In this document: piece by piece, positions 8,117 through 16,500 of the stretch
How positions within the stretch are numbered: the stretch's first letter is position 1
How the letters are laid out: each line of letters opens with the position of its first letter
Source: Rhodobacter sp.
GTDB lineage: Bacteria; Pseudomonadota; Alphaproteobacteria; Rhodobacterales; Rhodobacteraceae
Length of the DNA stretch: 64,000 nucleotides
Direction: 5' to 3'
Assembly: GCA_027484985.1 (NCBI GenBank)
Contig: JAIXRW010000016.1
Coordinates: 1 to 64,000 of the forward strand
Notes under the pieces: generated by a model
What the model was told of the DNA's origin: nothing
Seen by the model: only the letters and a program-made list of their open reading frames with translations
The model's database searches: none
Position numbers and translations under genes: made by a program

Positions 8117-8416
8117 TCAGATGCCGGTCAGCATGGTGTCGAAGGCGCGGATGATGCGGTCGCGATCATGCGCGAAATTCGCAACGAAACTGTCCAGTTC
8201 CGCCAGCGACAGGGTCGCCAGCGCATAAGGCAGCACCCGCAACCGAAGTTCGCCGTTGATCAACACGGGCGCAAGGGACGCGATCGACGGGGCCTTGTCA
8301 TGTTCCGGCACAGCAAGGCAGACAGCACGGGTCGCCATCTCTTCCAGCAGGTCAGTCTGGATCACCAGCGCATATTCCCCGCTTGCCAAACGATAAAGAT
8401 CGAACTGCCGGGCCAT
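8117..8416 (-). CDS. ccdB: CcdB-like toxin
   Basis: A 99-residue protein of the CcdB/MazF fold. It starts MARQFDLYRLASGEYALVIQ and contains LAPVLINGELRLRVLPYALA and a C-terminal RDRIIRAFDTMLTGI that resembles the end of F-plasmid CcdB, where the last residues carry the gyrase-poisoning Trp-Gly-Ile. Here the tail is Leu-Thr-Gly-Ile, so Gly and Ile are kept but the Trp is replaced, and gyrase poisoning should not be assumed. The start overlaps the stop of the upstream antitoxin in TGATG, typical of ccdAB. Confidence 0.85.
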   Translation of the reverse strand: MARQFDLYRLASGEYALVIQTDLLEEMATRAVCLAVPEHDKAPSIASLAPVLINGELRLRVLPYALATLSLAELDSFVANFAHDRDRIIRAFDTMLTGI

Positions 8417-8643
8417 CAGAATTTGCGGTAACTGCCGAACGGTACACCGTTTTCTTCGATCCAGCGGTTATAGGCCGCCACATCCGCCGCGTTTTCCTCT
8501 TTCCAGCGGCGGGCGCGGGCGGCGCGGACCTGGGCCAGGATACCCTCTTCGGCGGCGCGCGACAGATCAACGCCAAGGGCACGCGCCTCGTCCAGCAAAG
8601 CGGCATCCAGCGTCATCGAGGTCGCGCGGCGTGTGGCGGTCAT
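8416..8643 (-). CDS. ccdA: CcdA-like antitoxin
   Basis: A 75-residue type II antitoxin. The N-terminal ribbon-helix-helix (TSMTLDAALLDEARALGVDL) binds DNA, and the C-terminal segment RRWKEENAADVAAYNRWIEE, then NGVPFGSYRKF, is the flexible part that wraps around CcdB. It lies upstream of the toxin and overlaps it by one base, giving translational coupling. A chromosomal ccdAB usually acts as a stability module or an anti-addiction remnant. I see no obvious operator palindrome upstream. Confidence 0.88.
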   Translation of the reverse strand: MTATRRATSMTLDAALLDEARALGVDLSRAAEEGILAQVRAARARRWKEENAADVAAYNRWIEENGVPFGSYRKF

Positions 8644-8739
8644 GGCACTCTCCGGCTGAAGATGTCTTTAGCATAGCAGTGCGAACACAAGCTGTCAGCC
8701 GGATCGGACTGGCGGGGCGCCGCCCCGTCAGCCCCCCCG

Positions 8740-9111
8740 TCAGGCCCGCGCCTCGGCCATGCGGTCGGCCAGCGCCTCGGCGCGGGCGGCGATTTCGGCC
8801 AGCGTTTCAGACACTTGCGGCGGGATCACCGGCACCTCGATGCGCTGGGGTTCGGGCAAGGGGCGCTGTTCCAGTTCGGCCAGACGGGCGCGCAGGTTGC
8901 GGTTCTCGTCCTCGACGGCGGCGGTGCGGTCGGCCAGCATCAGCCCTGCCATAAGCAGCAGACGCGCCTCGGGCAGGCGGCCAAGGCTGCCCACCAGCGG
9001 CTGCGCCTCGGCATCCAGCATGGCGGCGGCGGCTTGCAGGAAATGCTCTTCGCCCGGCTGGCAGGCGACCGAGAAATTGCGGCCGCCGATGGTGATGGTC
9101 ATGTCAGGCAT
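8740..9111 (-). CDS. zapA: Cell division protein ZapA
   Basis: A 123-residue ZapA homologue that stabilises FtsZ filaments at the division site. The N-terminal globular part (MTITIGGRNFSVACQPGEEH, then FLQAAAAMLD) and the RLLLMAGLMLADRTAAVED segment match the family, and the rest is a long helix suited to coiled-coil dimerisation. It overlaps by eight bases the end of the upstream coiled-coil gene, so the two form one unit. A second ATG (9102) would give MTITIGG directly and is a possible alternative start. Confidence 0.9.
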   Translation of the reverse strand: MPDMTITIGGRNFSVACQPGEEHFLQAAAAMLDAEAQPLVGSLGRLPEARLLLMAGLMLADRTAAVEDENRNLRARLAELEQRPLPEPQRIEVPVIPPQVSETLAEIAARAEALADRMAEARA

Positions 9112-9640
9112 GTTCCGGCACCTCGGTTCCGTCGGGGGTGATCAGGGGGTCAAGTTCTGCGATGATCTCGTCCAGTTCGGCCATTTCGGCAAAGCGCGAC
9201 ACGCGGATCGATTCCAGTTCAGTCTGCATGGCGCGGTTGATCAGGTCGGGATCGGGCAGTTTGTCAGTGGCGGCGCGACGCAGATTGCGAAGGTTTTCAC
9301 GCAGTTGCACGACATGCTTGCGCATCCGCTGCAATTCGAGCGCCTGCATGTCCACCATGCGGGCCAGTTGCGCCGCGCGACCCTCGGGCACGGGGCGGGC
9401 GGGTGCTGCGGGGGGCGCGGCGGCCGCCTGTTGCGCCGCCGCAAGTTCCTGACGCAAGGCCGCGTTGCGGGCGCGTTCCGCGGCAAGTTCGGCCTTCAGC
9501 CGCCCCGTATCGGCTGCGGGTTCGGTCGCGGCATCTGCGGCGGGGGCTGCCGCTTGGCCTGCGCCGATGCCTTCAATCCCCTCGGAGATGCGCTGCAAGG
9601 CGGCGTTGATCCGGCGTTCCAGTTCGGCAAGGTCCTGCAT
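9104..9640 (-). CDS. Coiled-coil protein encoded upstream of zapA
   Basis: I do not recognise this 178-residue protein by name. It starts MQDLAELERRINAALQRISE, has an Ala/Pro-rich linker, then a heptad-rich helix (residues 45-70, ELAAERARNAALRQELAAAQ), a second helix with MVDMQALELQRMRKHVVQLR, and an acidic tail. There is no signal peptide or membrane segment, so it should be cytoplasmic. Because it overlaps zapA and is strongly coiled-coil, a role as a partner of ZapA or FtsZ, loosely like ZapB, is a reasonable inference but unproven. Confidence 0.75.
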   Translation of the reverse strand: MQDLAELERRINAALQRISEGIEGIGAGQAAAPAADAATEPAADTGRLKAELAAERARNAALRQELAAAQQAAAAPPAAPARPVPEGRAAQLARMVDMQALELQRMRKHVVQLRENLRNLRRAATDKLPDPDLINRAMQTELESIRVSRFAEMAELDEIIAELDPLITPDGTEVPEHA

Positions 9641-9750
9641 GGGGTTCCCTTTCGTCAATTCCCGTTCTGTCGCCGGGGTATTAACATCGAACCTCCCCCC
9701 GTGGGCCAGAGCCAATTTTCGAATCGGCGGAAGGGGGTTAGTGGCTGATC

Positions 9751-9764
9751 TTAGCGCAACCGGC
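9751..9764. promoter_or_regulatory. LacI-type operator-like word before tkt
   Basis: TTAGCGCAACCG, preceded by TGATC, lies about 110 bases before tkt. It resembles the words GTTAGCGCAAACG and TGTTAGCGCTAGCG found before the two gap genes in this window. All three look like variants of the TGTTAGCGCTAACA pattern seen at LacI-family operators of central carbon metabolism. Confidence 0.35.
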
Positions 9765-9808
9765 AAGGACAGCCACGGGCTTTTCCACAAGCGCCCGCCT
9801 TGGATTGC

Positions 9809-9836
9809 TTGATCTTGCCGCTTGGGCTGTTATGCA
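9809..9836 (+). promoter_or_regulatory. Candidate sigma-70 promoter of tkt
   Basis: TTGATC (9809-9814), 16 bases, TATGCA (9831-9836), 34 bases before the tkt ATG. Both hexamers are reasonable and no better pair is visible closer to the gene. Confidence 0.4.
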
Positions 9837-9869
9837 GCGTCCGACATTTCCCGCTACAGGACCACGGCC

Positions 9870-11885
9870 ATGGATATCCAGACCCTTCGCGACCGGCATC
9901 CCGACCATTGGCGCCGTGCCTGCGCCATCCGCACCCTGACGCTCGATGCCGTGGCCGCGGCCAATTCCGGCCATTCGGGCATGCCGATGGGCATGGCCGA
10001 TGTGGCGACGGTGCTGTTTGACAAACATCTGAAATTCGACCCCAAAGCCCCGCGCTGGGCCGACCGTGACCGTTTCATCCTGTCGGCAGGCCATGGCTCG
10101 ATGCTGATTTACGCGCTTCTTTACCTTACGGGGTATGAGGATGTGACGATCGAGCAGATCAGGAATTTCCGCCAATGGGGCGCCATCACGGCGGGCCATC
10201 CGGAATACGGCCATGTGGCAGGCGTGGAAACCACGACCGGCCCTTTGGGCCAGGGTATCGCCAATTCGGTCGGCTTTGCCATTGCCGAGGAAAACCTGCG
10301 CGCCCGCTGGGGCGCCAAGGTGGTGGACCACTACACCTATGTCATCGCCGGTGACGGCTGCCTGATGGAAGGTGTGAGCCAAGAGGCCATCGCGCTGGCG
10401 GGCAAGCAGCAGCTGTCGCGCCTGATCGTGCTGTGGGATGACAACGGCATCACCATCGACGGCAAGGTTTCCATTGCCGATGTCACCGACCAGAAGGCCC
10501 GCTTTGCCGCCAGCGGCTGGAATGTGCTGTCCTGCGACGGGCACGACCCCGAAGATATCGACCTCGCCCTGACGGCTGCGAAAAAGTCGGACAAGCCGAC
10601 CATGATCGCCTGCAAGACGCATATCGCCCTTGGCCATGCCGCGCAGGATACCAGCAAGGGCCATGGCGCGCTGACCGATGCCGCGCAGATGGCCGCTGCC
10701 AAGGCAGCCTATGGCTGGGATTACGCGCCCTTCGAGATTCCCGCCGATGTAAAAGCCGCATGGGAAGCGATGGGCAAGCGCGGCAGCGCCGCCCATGCCG
10801 AATGGAAGGCCCGTGTGGCGGCCCTGTCGCCCGCCAAACAGGCCGAACTGGCCCGCATCTTTGCAGGCACCGCCCCCGCCAAACTGGCCGCCACCATCCG
10901 CGCCGTGAAAAAGGCTGCGGTGGAAACCATGCCGAAACTTGCCACCCGTGCAGCTTCGGAGAAGGTGCTGGCAGCGGTCAATCCGGTGATGCCCGAAACC
11001 ATCGGCGGCTCGGCCGACCTGACGGGGTCGAACAACACCAAGACCGCCGATCTGGGCGTCTTTACGCCCGAAGATCGCAAGGGCCGCTACGTCTATTACG
11101 GCATCCGCGAACATGGCATGGCGGCGGCGATGAACGGCATGGCGCTGCATGGCGGCGTGCGCCCCTATGGCGGCACCTTCATGTGCTTTACCGACTACGC
11201 CCGCCCGTCGATGCGCCTTTCGGCGCTGATGGGCGTGCCGGTGGTCTATGTGATGACCCATGACAGCATCGGTCTGGGCGAGGACGGGCCGACCCACCAG
11301 CCGGTCGAACATCTTGCCATCAGCCGTGCCACGCCGGGCACGCTGGTGATCCGCCCCGCCGACATGGTGGAAACCGCCGAAGCCTGGGAAGTGGCGCTGT
11401 CGGAAACCAAGCGCCCGACCGTGCTCGCTTTGTCGCGCCAGAACCTGCCTGCGGTGCGCAAGACCCATACCAACACCAACATGGTCGCCAAGGGCGCCTA
11501 TGTGCTGGCGGAAAGCGTGGCGAAACGTCAGGTCATCCTGATCGCCACGGGGTCCGAGGTGGAAATCGCGCTTAAGGCCAAGGACGCGCTGGAAGCCCAA
11601 GGCATCGGCACCCGCGTGGTCTCGATGCCCTGCATGGAGCTGTTCGCGGCACAGGACGAAGCGTATCGCCGCAAGGTCCTGCCCCCCGGCCCCGCCCGCA
11701 TCGCCATCGAGGCCGGCGTGCGCATGGGCTGGGACCGCTGGCTTCTGGGCGAACGCGGGCGCGAGGCGAAGGCAGGCTTCATCGGCATGTCCAGCTTTGG
11801 CGCCTCGGCCCCGATGGAACGGCTGTACAAGGAATTCGGCATCACGGCGGAACACACCGTAGCACTGGCGAAGAGTTTGATCTGA
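9870..11885 (+). CDS. tkt: Transketolase
   Basis: A 671-residue thiamine-diphosphate enzyme transferring two-carbon ketol units in the pentose phosphate and Calvin cycles. Visible landmarks are [29 protein letters not shown], the ThDP-binding GDGCLMEG (residues about 160-167) with DDNGITIDG, the catalytic-region [20 protein letters not shown], and [19 protein letters not shown]. The start at 9870 begins [21 protein letters not shown]-like hairpin pair and a terminator follow. The upstream operator-like word suggests shared control with the gap genes 3-4 kb downstream. Confidence 0.96.
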   Translation: MDIQTLRDRHPDHWRRACAIRTLTLDAVAAANSGHSGMPMGMADVATVLFDKHLKFDPKAPRWADRDRFILSAGHGSMLIYALLYLTGYEDVTIEQIRNFRQWGAITAGHPEYGHVAGVETTTGPLGQGIANSVGFAIAEENLRARWGAKVVDHYTYVIAGDGCLMEGVSQEAIALAGKQQLSRLIVLWDDNGITIDGKVSIADVTDQKARFAASGWNVLSCDGHDPEDIDLALTAAKKSDKPTMIACKTHIALGHAAQDTSKGHGALTDAAQMAAAKAAYGWDYAPFEIPADVKAAWEAMGKRGSAAHAEWKARVAALSPAKQAELARIFAGTAPAKLAATIRAVKKAAVETMPKLATRAASEKVLAAVNPVMPETIGGSADLTGSNNTKTADLGVFTPEDRKGRYVYYGIREHGMAAAMNGMALHGGVRPYGGTFMCFTDYARPSMRLSALMGVPVVYVMTHDSIGLGEDGPTHQPVEHLAISRATPGTLVIRPADMVETAEAWEVALSETKRPTVLALSRQNLPAVRKTHTNTNMVAKGAYVLAESVAKRQVILIATGSEVEIALKAKDALEAQGIGTRVVSMPCMELFAAQDEAYRRKVLPPGPARIAIEAGVRMGWDRWLLGERGREAKAGFIGMSSFGASAPMERLYKEFGITAEHTVALAKSLI

Positions 11886-11897
11886 CAAAAACAACCC

Positions 11898-11968
11898 GTC
11901 ATCCCCGCGAAAGCGGGGATCTCGTCGTCGCCATTCCTGACGGAGATCCCCGCTTGTGCGGGGATGAC
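11898..11968. repeat. REP-like inverted hairpin pair after tkt
   Basis: GTCATCCCCGC-GAAA-GCGGGGATCTC and GAGATCCCCGC-TTGT-GCGGGGATGAC lie 19 bases apart and are inverted copies of each other, so the whole 71-bp unit can also fold into one long cruciform. The GTCATCCCCGC(G/T)..GCGGGGATGAC core is a widespread proteobacterial intergenic repeat. Confidence 0.8.
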
Positions 11969-11976
11969 ACAAGATA

Positions 11977-12003
11977 GGGCCGCGCCTAGTGCGCGGCCTT
12001 TTG
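11977..12003. terminator. Rho-independent terminator shared by tkt and the DUF808 gene end
   Basis: GGCCGCGC, CTAGT loop, GCGCGGCC, TTTT. The loop contains the stop codon of the convergent DUF808 gene (TAG at 11988-11986), so the hairpin overlaps its last codons. Confidence 0.75.
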
Positions 12004-12957
12004 CTTTCCTGTCACCGCCGCGACCAGCGGGCCGATCACCCGCGTGGCCAGCGGAATGAGCATGAGCCCCAAGGCCAGCCCGAAGGCGCCGTCAAAGGTT
12101 GCCGTCACCCCCCATGCCGCCAGCCCCGCCGCGGCGGGGAAGGCATGGGCCGCAAGCTCGGCTGCGTGGTGGATCGCGTCATACAGCCACGGCCAGCCCA
12201 GCACTTCCAACCCGTGGGTGATGATGTTGCCCCCCACCCATAGCATCGCCGCCGTGCCCACGGTGGACAGCACCCGCATCAGCCCCGGCATCGCCTTGAC
12301 CAGCCCGCGCCCAAGCGCCCTGCCCGCCCCCGTGCGGGCGGTTGCGGCCAGATGCAGACCGATATCGTCCATCTTCACGATCAGCGCGACCGCGCCATAG
12401 ACGCCCACGGTGATCACGGTGCCCACGATGGCCAGCGTGATCGCCTCGGTCCAGAAATTCGATTCCGGAATCGCCGCCAGCGCGATGGTCATGATCTCGG
12501 CCGACAGGATGAAATCGGTCTTGATCGCGCCGGAAATCTTGGTCTCTTCCAGATGGGCGGGGTCTTCGGTGGCATAATCCTCGTCCACGCCATGATCGGT
12601 GCCGGGGAACAGGGCGTGAAACACCTTTTCGGCCCCCTCGAAGCACAGGTAAGCCCCGCCCAGCATCAGCAGGGGGGTGATCGCCCAAGGCGCAAGGTTG
12701 GCCAGCAGCAGCGCCACGGGCAGCAACAACAACAGCTTGTTCTTCAGCGACCCCCGCGCGATGCGCCAGATGATCGGCAATTCGCGGTCGGCCTGAAAGC
12801 CGTGCACATATTTCGGCGTCACGGCGGCATCGTCGATCACCACCCCCGCCGCCTTGGCCCCCGCCTTGGCTGCCGCCGCCGCGATATCATCGACCGAGGC
12901 CGCAGCCACCTTGGCGATGGCCGCCACGTCATCCAGCAATGCCAACAATCCGCTCAT
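11986..12957 (-). CDS. DUF808 family inner-membrane protein (YedI-like)
   Basis: A 323-residue membrane protein of the DUF808/YedI family, of unknown function. The N-terminal soluble part (MSGLLALLDDVAAIAKVAAA, DDIAAAAAKAGAKAAGVVID) and the segment KISGAIKTDFILSAEIMTIA are family hallmarks. Several hydrophobic stretches follow (LLLLLPVALLLANLAPWAIT; AITLAIVGTVITVGVYGAVA; and the C-terminal FGLALGLMLIPLATRVIG). It stands alone between the tkt terminator and the divergent gap gene. Confidence 0.88.
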   Translation of the reverse strand: MSGLLALLDDVAAIAKVAAASVDDIAAAAAKAGAKAAGVVIDDAAVTPKYVHGFQADRELPIIWRIARGSLKNKLLLLLPVALLLANLAPWAITPLLMLGGAYLCFEGAEKVFHALFPGTDHGVDEDYATEDPAHLEETKISGAIKTDFILSAEIMTIALAAIPESNFWTEAITLAIVGTVITVGVYGAVALIVKMDDIGLHLAATARTGAGRALGRGLVKAMPGLMRVLSTVGTAAMLWVGGNIITHGLEVLGWPWLYDAIHHAAELAAHAFPAAAGLAAWGVTATFDGAFGLALGLMLIPLATRVIGPLVAAVTGKQKAAH

Positions 12958-13023
12958 CGCACCAATCCCTTGCCGCCTGCCCCATAGCTAGATCATCCGA
13001 TCCCGAATGCAAAGCTTCACCGC

Positions 13024-13052
13024 TGTTAGCGCAAACGCAAAGTGTTTGCGTT
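13024..13052. promoter_or_regulatory. Operator candidates before the first gap gene
   Basis: TGTTAGCGCAAACG (13025-13038) resembles a LacI-family half operator, and the overlapping AACGCAAA-GTG-TTTGCGTT (13034-13052) is a perfect 8-bp inverted repeat. Both sit about 90-115 bases before the gap ATG, where a repressor or activator could act. Confidence 0.45.
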
Positions 13053-13140
13053 AACATGTTGAATTTACGTCGCTTTTGCACTTGCAGCACGAACCGGCGC
13101 GCGTATCACCGCAGCCAAAGGCAGCGCGAAAGGATACGCC

Positions 13141-14145
13141 ATGACCATCACCATCGGCATCAACGGCTTCGGGCGCATCGGGCGCTGCACGTTGGCCCAT
13201 ATCGCGGAATCGGGCCGCAACGATGTGCAGGTGGTGGCGATCAACGCCACGGGGCCGATCGAGACGAACGCCCATCTGCTGAAATACGACTCGGTCCATG
13301 GCCGCTTTCCCGGCACGGTCAAGGTGAAGGACGGCGCGCTTGATCTGGGGCGCGGGCCGATCCGCGTGATGTCGTCTTACGACCCCAGCACGCTCGATTG
13401 GGAAGGCGTCGATGTGGTGCTGGAATGTTCGGGCAAGTTCAACGCCCGCGACAAGGCGGCGGTGCATCTGGGGCGCGGGGCAAAGCGTGTGCTGGTTTCG
13501 GCGCCCGCCAAGCAGGCCGACAAGACCGTGGTTTACGGCGTGAACCATCGCCAGCTTACCGCCGACCACCATGTTGTCTCGAACGGCTCTTGTACCACCA
13601 ACTGCCTTGCGCCGCTGGCCAAGGTGCTGAACGATGCCATCGGGATTGAATCCGGCATCATGACCACGATCCACAGCTACACGGGCGACCAGCCCACGCT
13701 CGACCGCCGCCATGACGATCTTTACCGCGCCCGCGCCGCCGCCATGGCGATGATCCCGACCAGCACGGGCGCCGCCAAGGCATTGGGCGAGGTTCTGCCC
13801 GAACTGGCAGGCCGCCTTGACGGGTCGGCCATTCGCGTGCCCACGCCGAATGTCAGCGCCGTGGACCTGACCTTCGTCGCCGGAAAGACCGTGAACGCCA
13901 AGGATGTGAACGACATCGTGCGCGAGGCGGCGGCGGGTTACATGGGCATGGTGCTGGCCTATGACCCCGAACCCAAGGTTTCGGTTGACTTCAACCACAC
14001 CCCGCAATCCTGTATCTTCGCGCCCGACCAGACCAAGGTTGTGGGCGGCCGCACCGTCCGTGTGCTGGCATGGTATGATAACGAGTGGGGCTTTTCCTGC
14101 CGCATGGCCGATGTGGCCGGTGTGATGGGGCGGCTTCTGCACTGA
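13141..14145 (+). CDS. gap: Glyceraldehyde-3-phosphate dehydrogenase, first copy (GapB-like cofactor site)
   Basis: A 334-residue GAPDH with the NAD(P)-binding INGFGRIGR (7-15) and the catalytic SNGSCTTNCLAP cysteine. At the end of the second beta strand it reads VVAINATGP, with Ala36 where NAD-specific enzymes have Asp; Bacillus GapB, which prefers NADP, has INA at the same place. I therefore infer that this copy prefers NADP or uses both cofactors, serving gluconeogenesis or a reductive cycle. A small membrane-protein gene follows after 11 bases and a second gap after that. A clear AGGAT-like site precedes the ATG. Confidence 0.93.
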   Translation: MTITIGINGFGRIGRCTLAHIAESGRNDVQVVAINATGPIETNAHLLKYDSVHGRFPGTVKVKDGALDLGRGPIRVMSSYDPSTLDWEGVDVVLECSGKFNARDKAAVHLGRGAKRVLVSAPAKQADKTVVYGVNHRQLTADHHVVSNGSCTTNCLAPLAKVLNDAIGIESGIMTTIHSYTGDQPTLDRRHDDLYRARAAAMAMIPTSTGAAKALGEVLPELAGRLDGSAIRVPTPNVSAVDLTFVAGKTVNAKDVNDIVREAAAGYMGMVLAYDPEPKVSVDFNHTPQSCIFAPDQTKVVGGRTVRVLAWYDNEWGFSCRMADVAGVMGRLLH

Positions 14146-14156
14146 CCGGAGGGGTC

Positions 14157-14303
14157 ATGAGCGACCGCAACGCAATCACTCTGGGCGCCGTGGTGATCGG
14201 CGCCCTTTTGCTTGATCTGGCCTTCAACGGGGGGGGGGCGTCGTTCTTCCTTGTGCGAAAGCTGGCGGACCTGATCTATTTCGTGTCATTCTGGCGGCAT
14301 TAG
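14157..14303 (+). CDS. Small membrane protein between the two gap genes
   Basis: A 48-residue protein, MSDRNAITLGAVVIGALLLD followed by LAFNGGGASFFLVRKLADLI and YFVSFWRH. It has one strong hydrophobic helix (about residues 8-22) and a second amphipathic or hydrophobic stretch. The ribosome site CCGGAGGGG is optimal, three bases before ATG, so translation is very likely. It lies 11 bases after the first gap stop and is probably co-transcribed. I do not recognise a family. It could tether or regulate GAPDH at the membrane, but that is only a guess from position. Confidence 0.75.
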   Translation: MSDRNAITLGAVVIGALLLDLAFNGGGASFFLVRKLADLIYFVSFWRH

Positions 14304-14340
14304 CGACCGGACAGGGTTGAATTCCGACCTCGTTTCGTAA

Positions 14341-14354
14341 TGTTAGCGCTAGCG
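14341..14354. promoter_or_regulatory. LacI-type operator-like word before the second gap gene
   Basis: TGTTAGCGCTAGCG lies 45 bases before the second gap ATG. It is the best of the three related words in this window and nearly matches the palindrome TGTTAGCGCTAACA. It could mean that the second gap gene has its own regulated promoter. Confidence 0.5.
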
Positions 14355-14398
14355 TTTTTGGCGGGATTCGCCCCGCCTCCTCAGCGAAAGGGAAAGCC

Positions 14399-15400
<1,002 letters not shown>

Positions 15401-15422
15401 AGCGCGGTCATCGCGTTCTTGG

Positions 15423-15449
15423 GGCGGGATCGAAAGATCCCGCCCTTTT
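15423..15449 (+). terminator. Rho-independent terminator of gap
   Basis: GGCGGGATC, GAAA loop, GATCCCGCC, then CTTTTGCG. It is a nine-bp perfect stem directly after the second gap gene. Confidence 0.85.
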
Positions 15450-15563
15450 GCGTTTCCTGACGCAGGAAACGCGCCGGAATTTGTCGCAAATTCCGGTCCT
15501 CCCTCGCGCGCGGGGCCCGGAAAATGCGTCATTTTCCGGCGCGGAATTTGCGTCAAATTCCGC
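15450..15563. repeat. Four tandem 23-bp palindromes with a constant TG-NNN-CA centre
   Basis: Four perfect 10-3-10 palindromes sit side by side at 15450-15472 (arm GCGTTTCCTG), 15474-15496 (arm CCGGAATTTG), 15517-15539 (arm CCGGAAAATG) and 15541-15563 (arm GCGGAATTTG). Centres are ACG, TCG, CGT and CGT. Arms differ between units but always pair fully and always end in TG before the 3-base centre. The same family recurs at 51828-51940. Function is unknown; they could be transcript hairpins, protein sites or mobile palindromic units. Confidence 0.9.
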
Positions 15564-15715
15564 TTCGTTCGCTATGCACAAAATCGCAAAGCCATGCGCT
15601 CAACGCATGACGGCATCCCCATCCTGCACGTTGTTGGCGCCACCATTCCGGCCCATCTATTGGGCAGGCCGAAGGGACAACCGAAAAGCCCTTGGCGATG
15701 AAAAGGACTGTGAAA

Positions 15716-15880
15716 ATGCAAAACGTGATCGCTACGCTGAAAGCCGCTGCCGCCAACCGTGCGGCCTATCGCCGGACCCGCGACGAGATCGCCCGTTTGC
15801 CCCGCGACATTGCGCTCGACATCGGGATCTTCCCCGAAGACGCAAGCCGCATCGCATGGGATGCCGTTTACGGCAAATAG
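15716..15880 (+). CDS. DUF1127-like small protein
   Basis: A 54-residue basic protein: MQNVIATLKAAAANRAAYRR, then TRDEIARLPRDIALDIGIFP and EDASRIAWDAVYGK. The pattern R..EIARLP..IALDIGI resembles DUF1127 proteins, small arginine-rich proteins that in alphaproteobacteria have been linked to RNA binding and stress adaptation. AAGGA nine bases before ATG 15716 decides the start; a TTG eight codons upstream is less likely. In Rhodobacter a related gene carries CcsR small RNAs in its 3' region; here a terminator follows after about 25 bases, so none fits. Confidence 0.8.
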   Translation: MQNVIATLKAAAANRAAYRRTRDEIARLPRDIALDIGIFPEDASRIAWDAVYGK

Positions 15881-15906
15881 GAATTCGGGCGCTGACAGTG
15901 CCGAAG

Positions 15907-15931
15907 CGGGGGGCGAAAGCCCCCCGTTTTT
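15907..15931. terminator. Bidirectional terminator between the DUF1127 gene and coaD
   Basis: CGGGGGGC, GAAA, GCCCCCCG, TTTTT. It lies between two convergent genes, five bases before the coaD stop. Confidence 0.85.
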
Positions 15932-15935
15932 CGTT

Positions 15936-16427
15936 TCAGCCCAGCTTGCGCGCCAGGGCATCTACCACCGGCGGAGTGACGAATTTCGACACATCGCCGC
16001 CCAGCCGCGCAATCTCTTTCACCAGCTTCGACGCAATCGCCTGCCGCCGCGCATCGGCCATCATGAACACTGTCTCGATGCTCGCATCCAGCGCGCGGTT
16101 CATGCCGACCATCTGGAATTCGTATTCGAAATCGGCCACCGCCCGCAGCCCGCGCACAATGACCGTGGCCCCCACATCGCGGGCGCAATCAATCAGCAGG
16201 TTTTCGAACGGGTGCACGACAATCTCGCCGCCCGTCTTGGCCACGATACCCGCACATTCCGCCTCGACCATGGCGACACGCTCTTCAAGGCTGAACATCG
16301 GCCCCTTGTCGCGGTTGATCGCCACGCCAATCACCAGCCGGTCCACCAGCGCCATGGCGCGCTGGATGATATCGACATGGCCCAGCGTGATGGGGTCGAA
16401 TGTCCCCGGATAAAGGCCGATACGCAT
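15936..16427 (-). CDS. coaD: Phosphopantetheine adenylyltransferase
   Basis: CoaD (163 residues) adenylates 4'-phosphopantetheine in the penultimate step of coenzyme A synthesis. The nucleotidyltransferase signature YPGTFDPITLGHVDI (residues 6-20) contains the TxGH-type motif, and RGLRAVADFEYEFQM (about 90-104) and a C-terminal SKLVKEIARLGGDVS (the ISST-like motif region) agree with the family. Length is normal. It is a monocistronic gene transcribed leftwards into the shared terminator. Confidence 0.96.
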   Translation of the reverse strand: MRIGLYPGTFDPITLGHVDIIQRAMALVDRLVIGVAINRDKGPMFSLEERVAMVEAECAGIVAKTGGEIVVHPFENLLIDCARDVGATVIVRGLRAVADFEYEFQMVGMNRALDASIETVFMMADARRQAIASKLVKEIARLGGDVSKFVTPPVVDALARKLG

Positions 16428-16500
16428 GGGCTTCCCCCTCCCGCCGCAGTGCCCTGACGCAACAATATTGCGCGCGCCGATGCAAGGGGCAAAGCGGCGG

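Noticed and set aside
8644-8739. 6S RNA, often found beside zapA
   Set aside because: The gap is only about 96 bases, with a GC-rich hairpin but no long 6S-like rod with a central bubble.
9738-11972. A long minus-strand frame of over 700 codons opposite tkt
   Set aside because: It is histidine- and alanine-rich antisense of a clear transketolase gene and has no recognisable domain.
15450-15563. CRISPR array
   Set aside because: Units are palindromes in near-direct contact with differing arms and no regular spacers, and no cas genes are present.
15881-15935. CcsR-type small RNAs expected after the DUF1127-like gene
   Set aside because: Only a 55-base gap with a terminator is present, and there are no repeated CCUCCUCCC loops.
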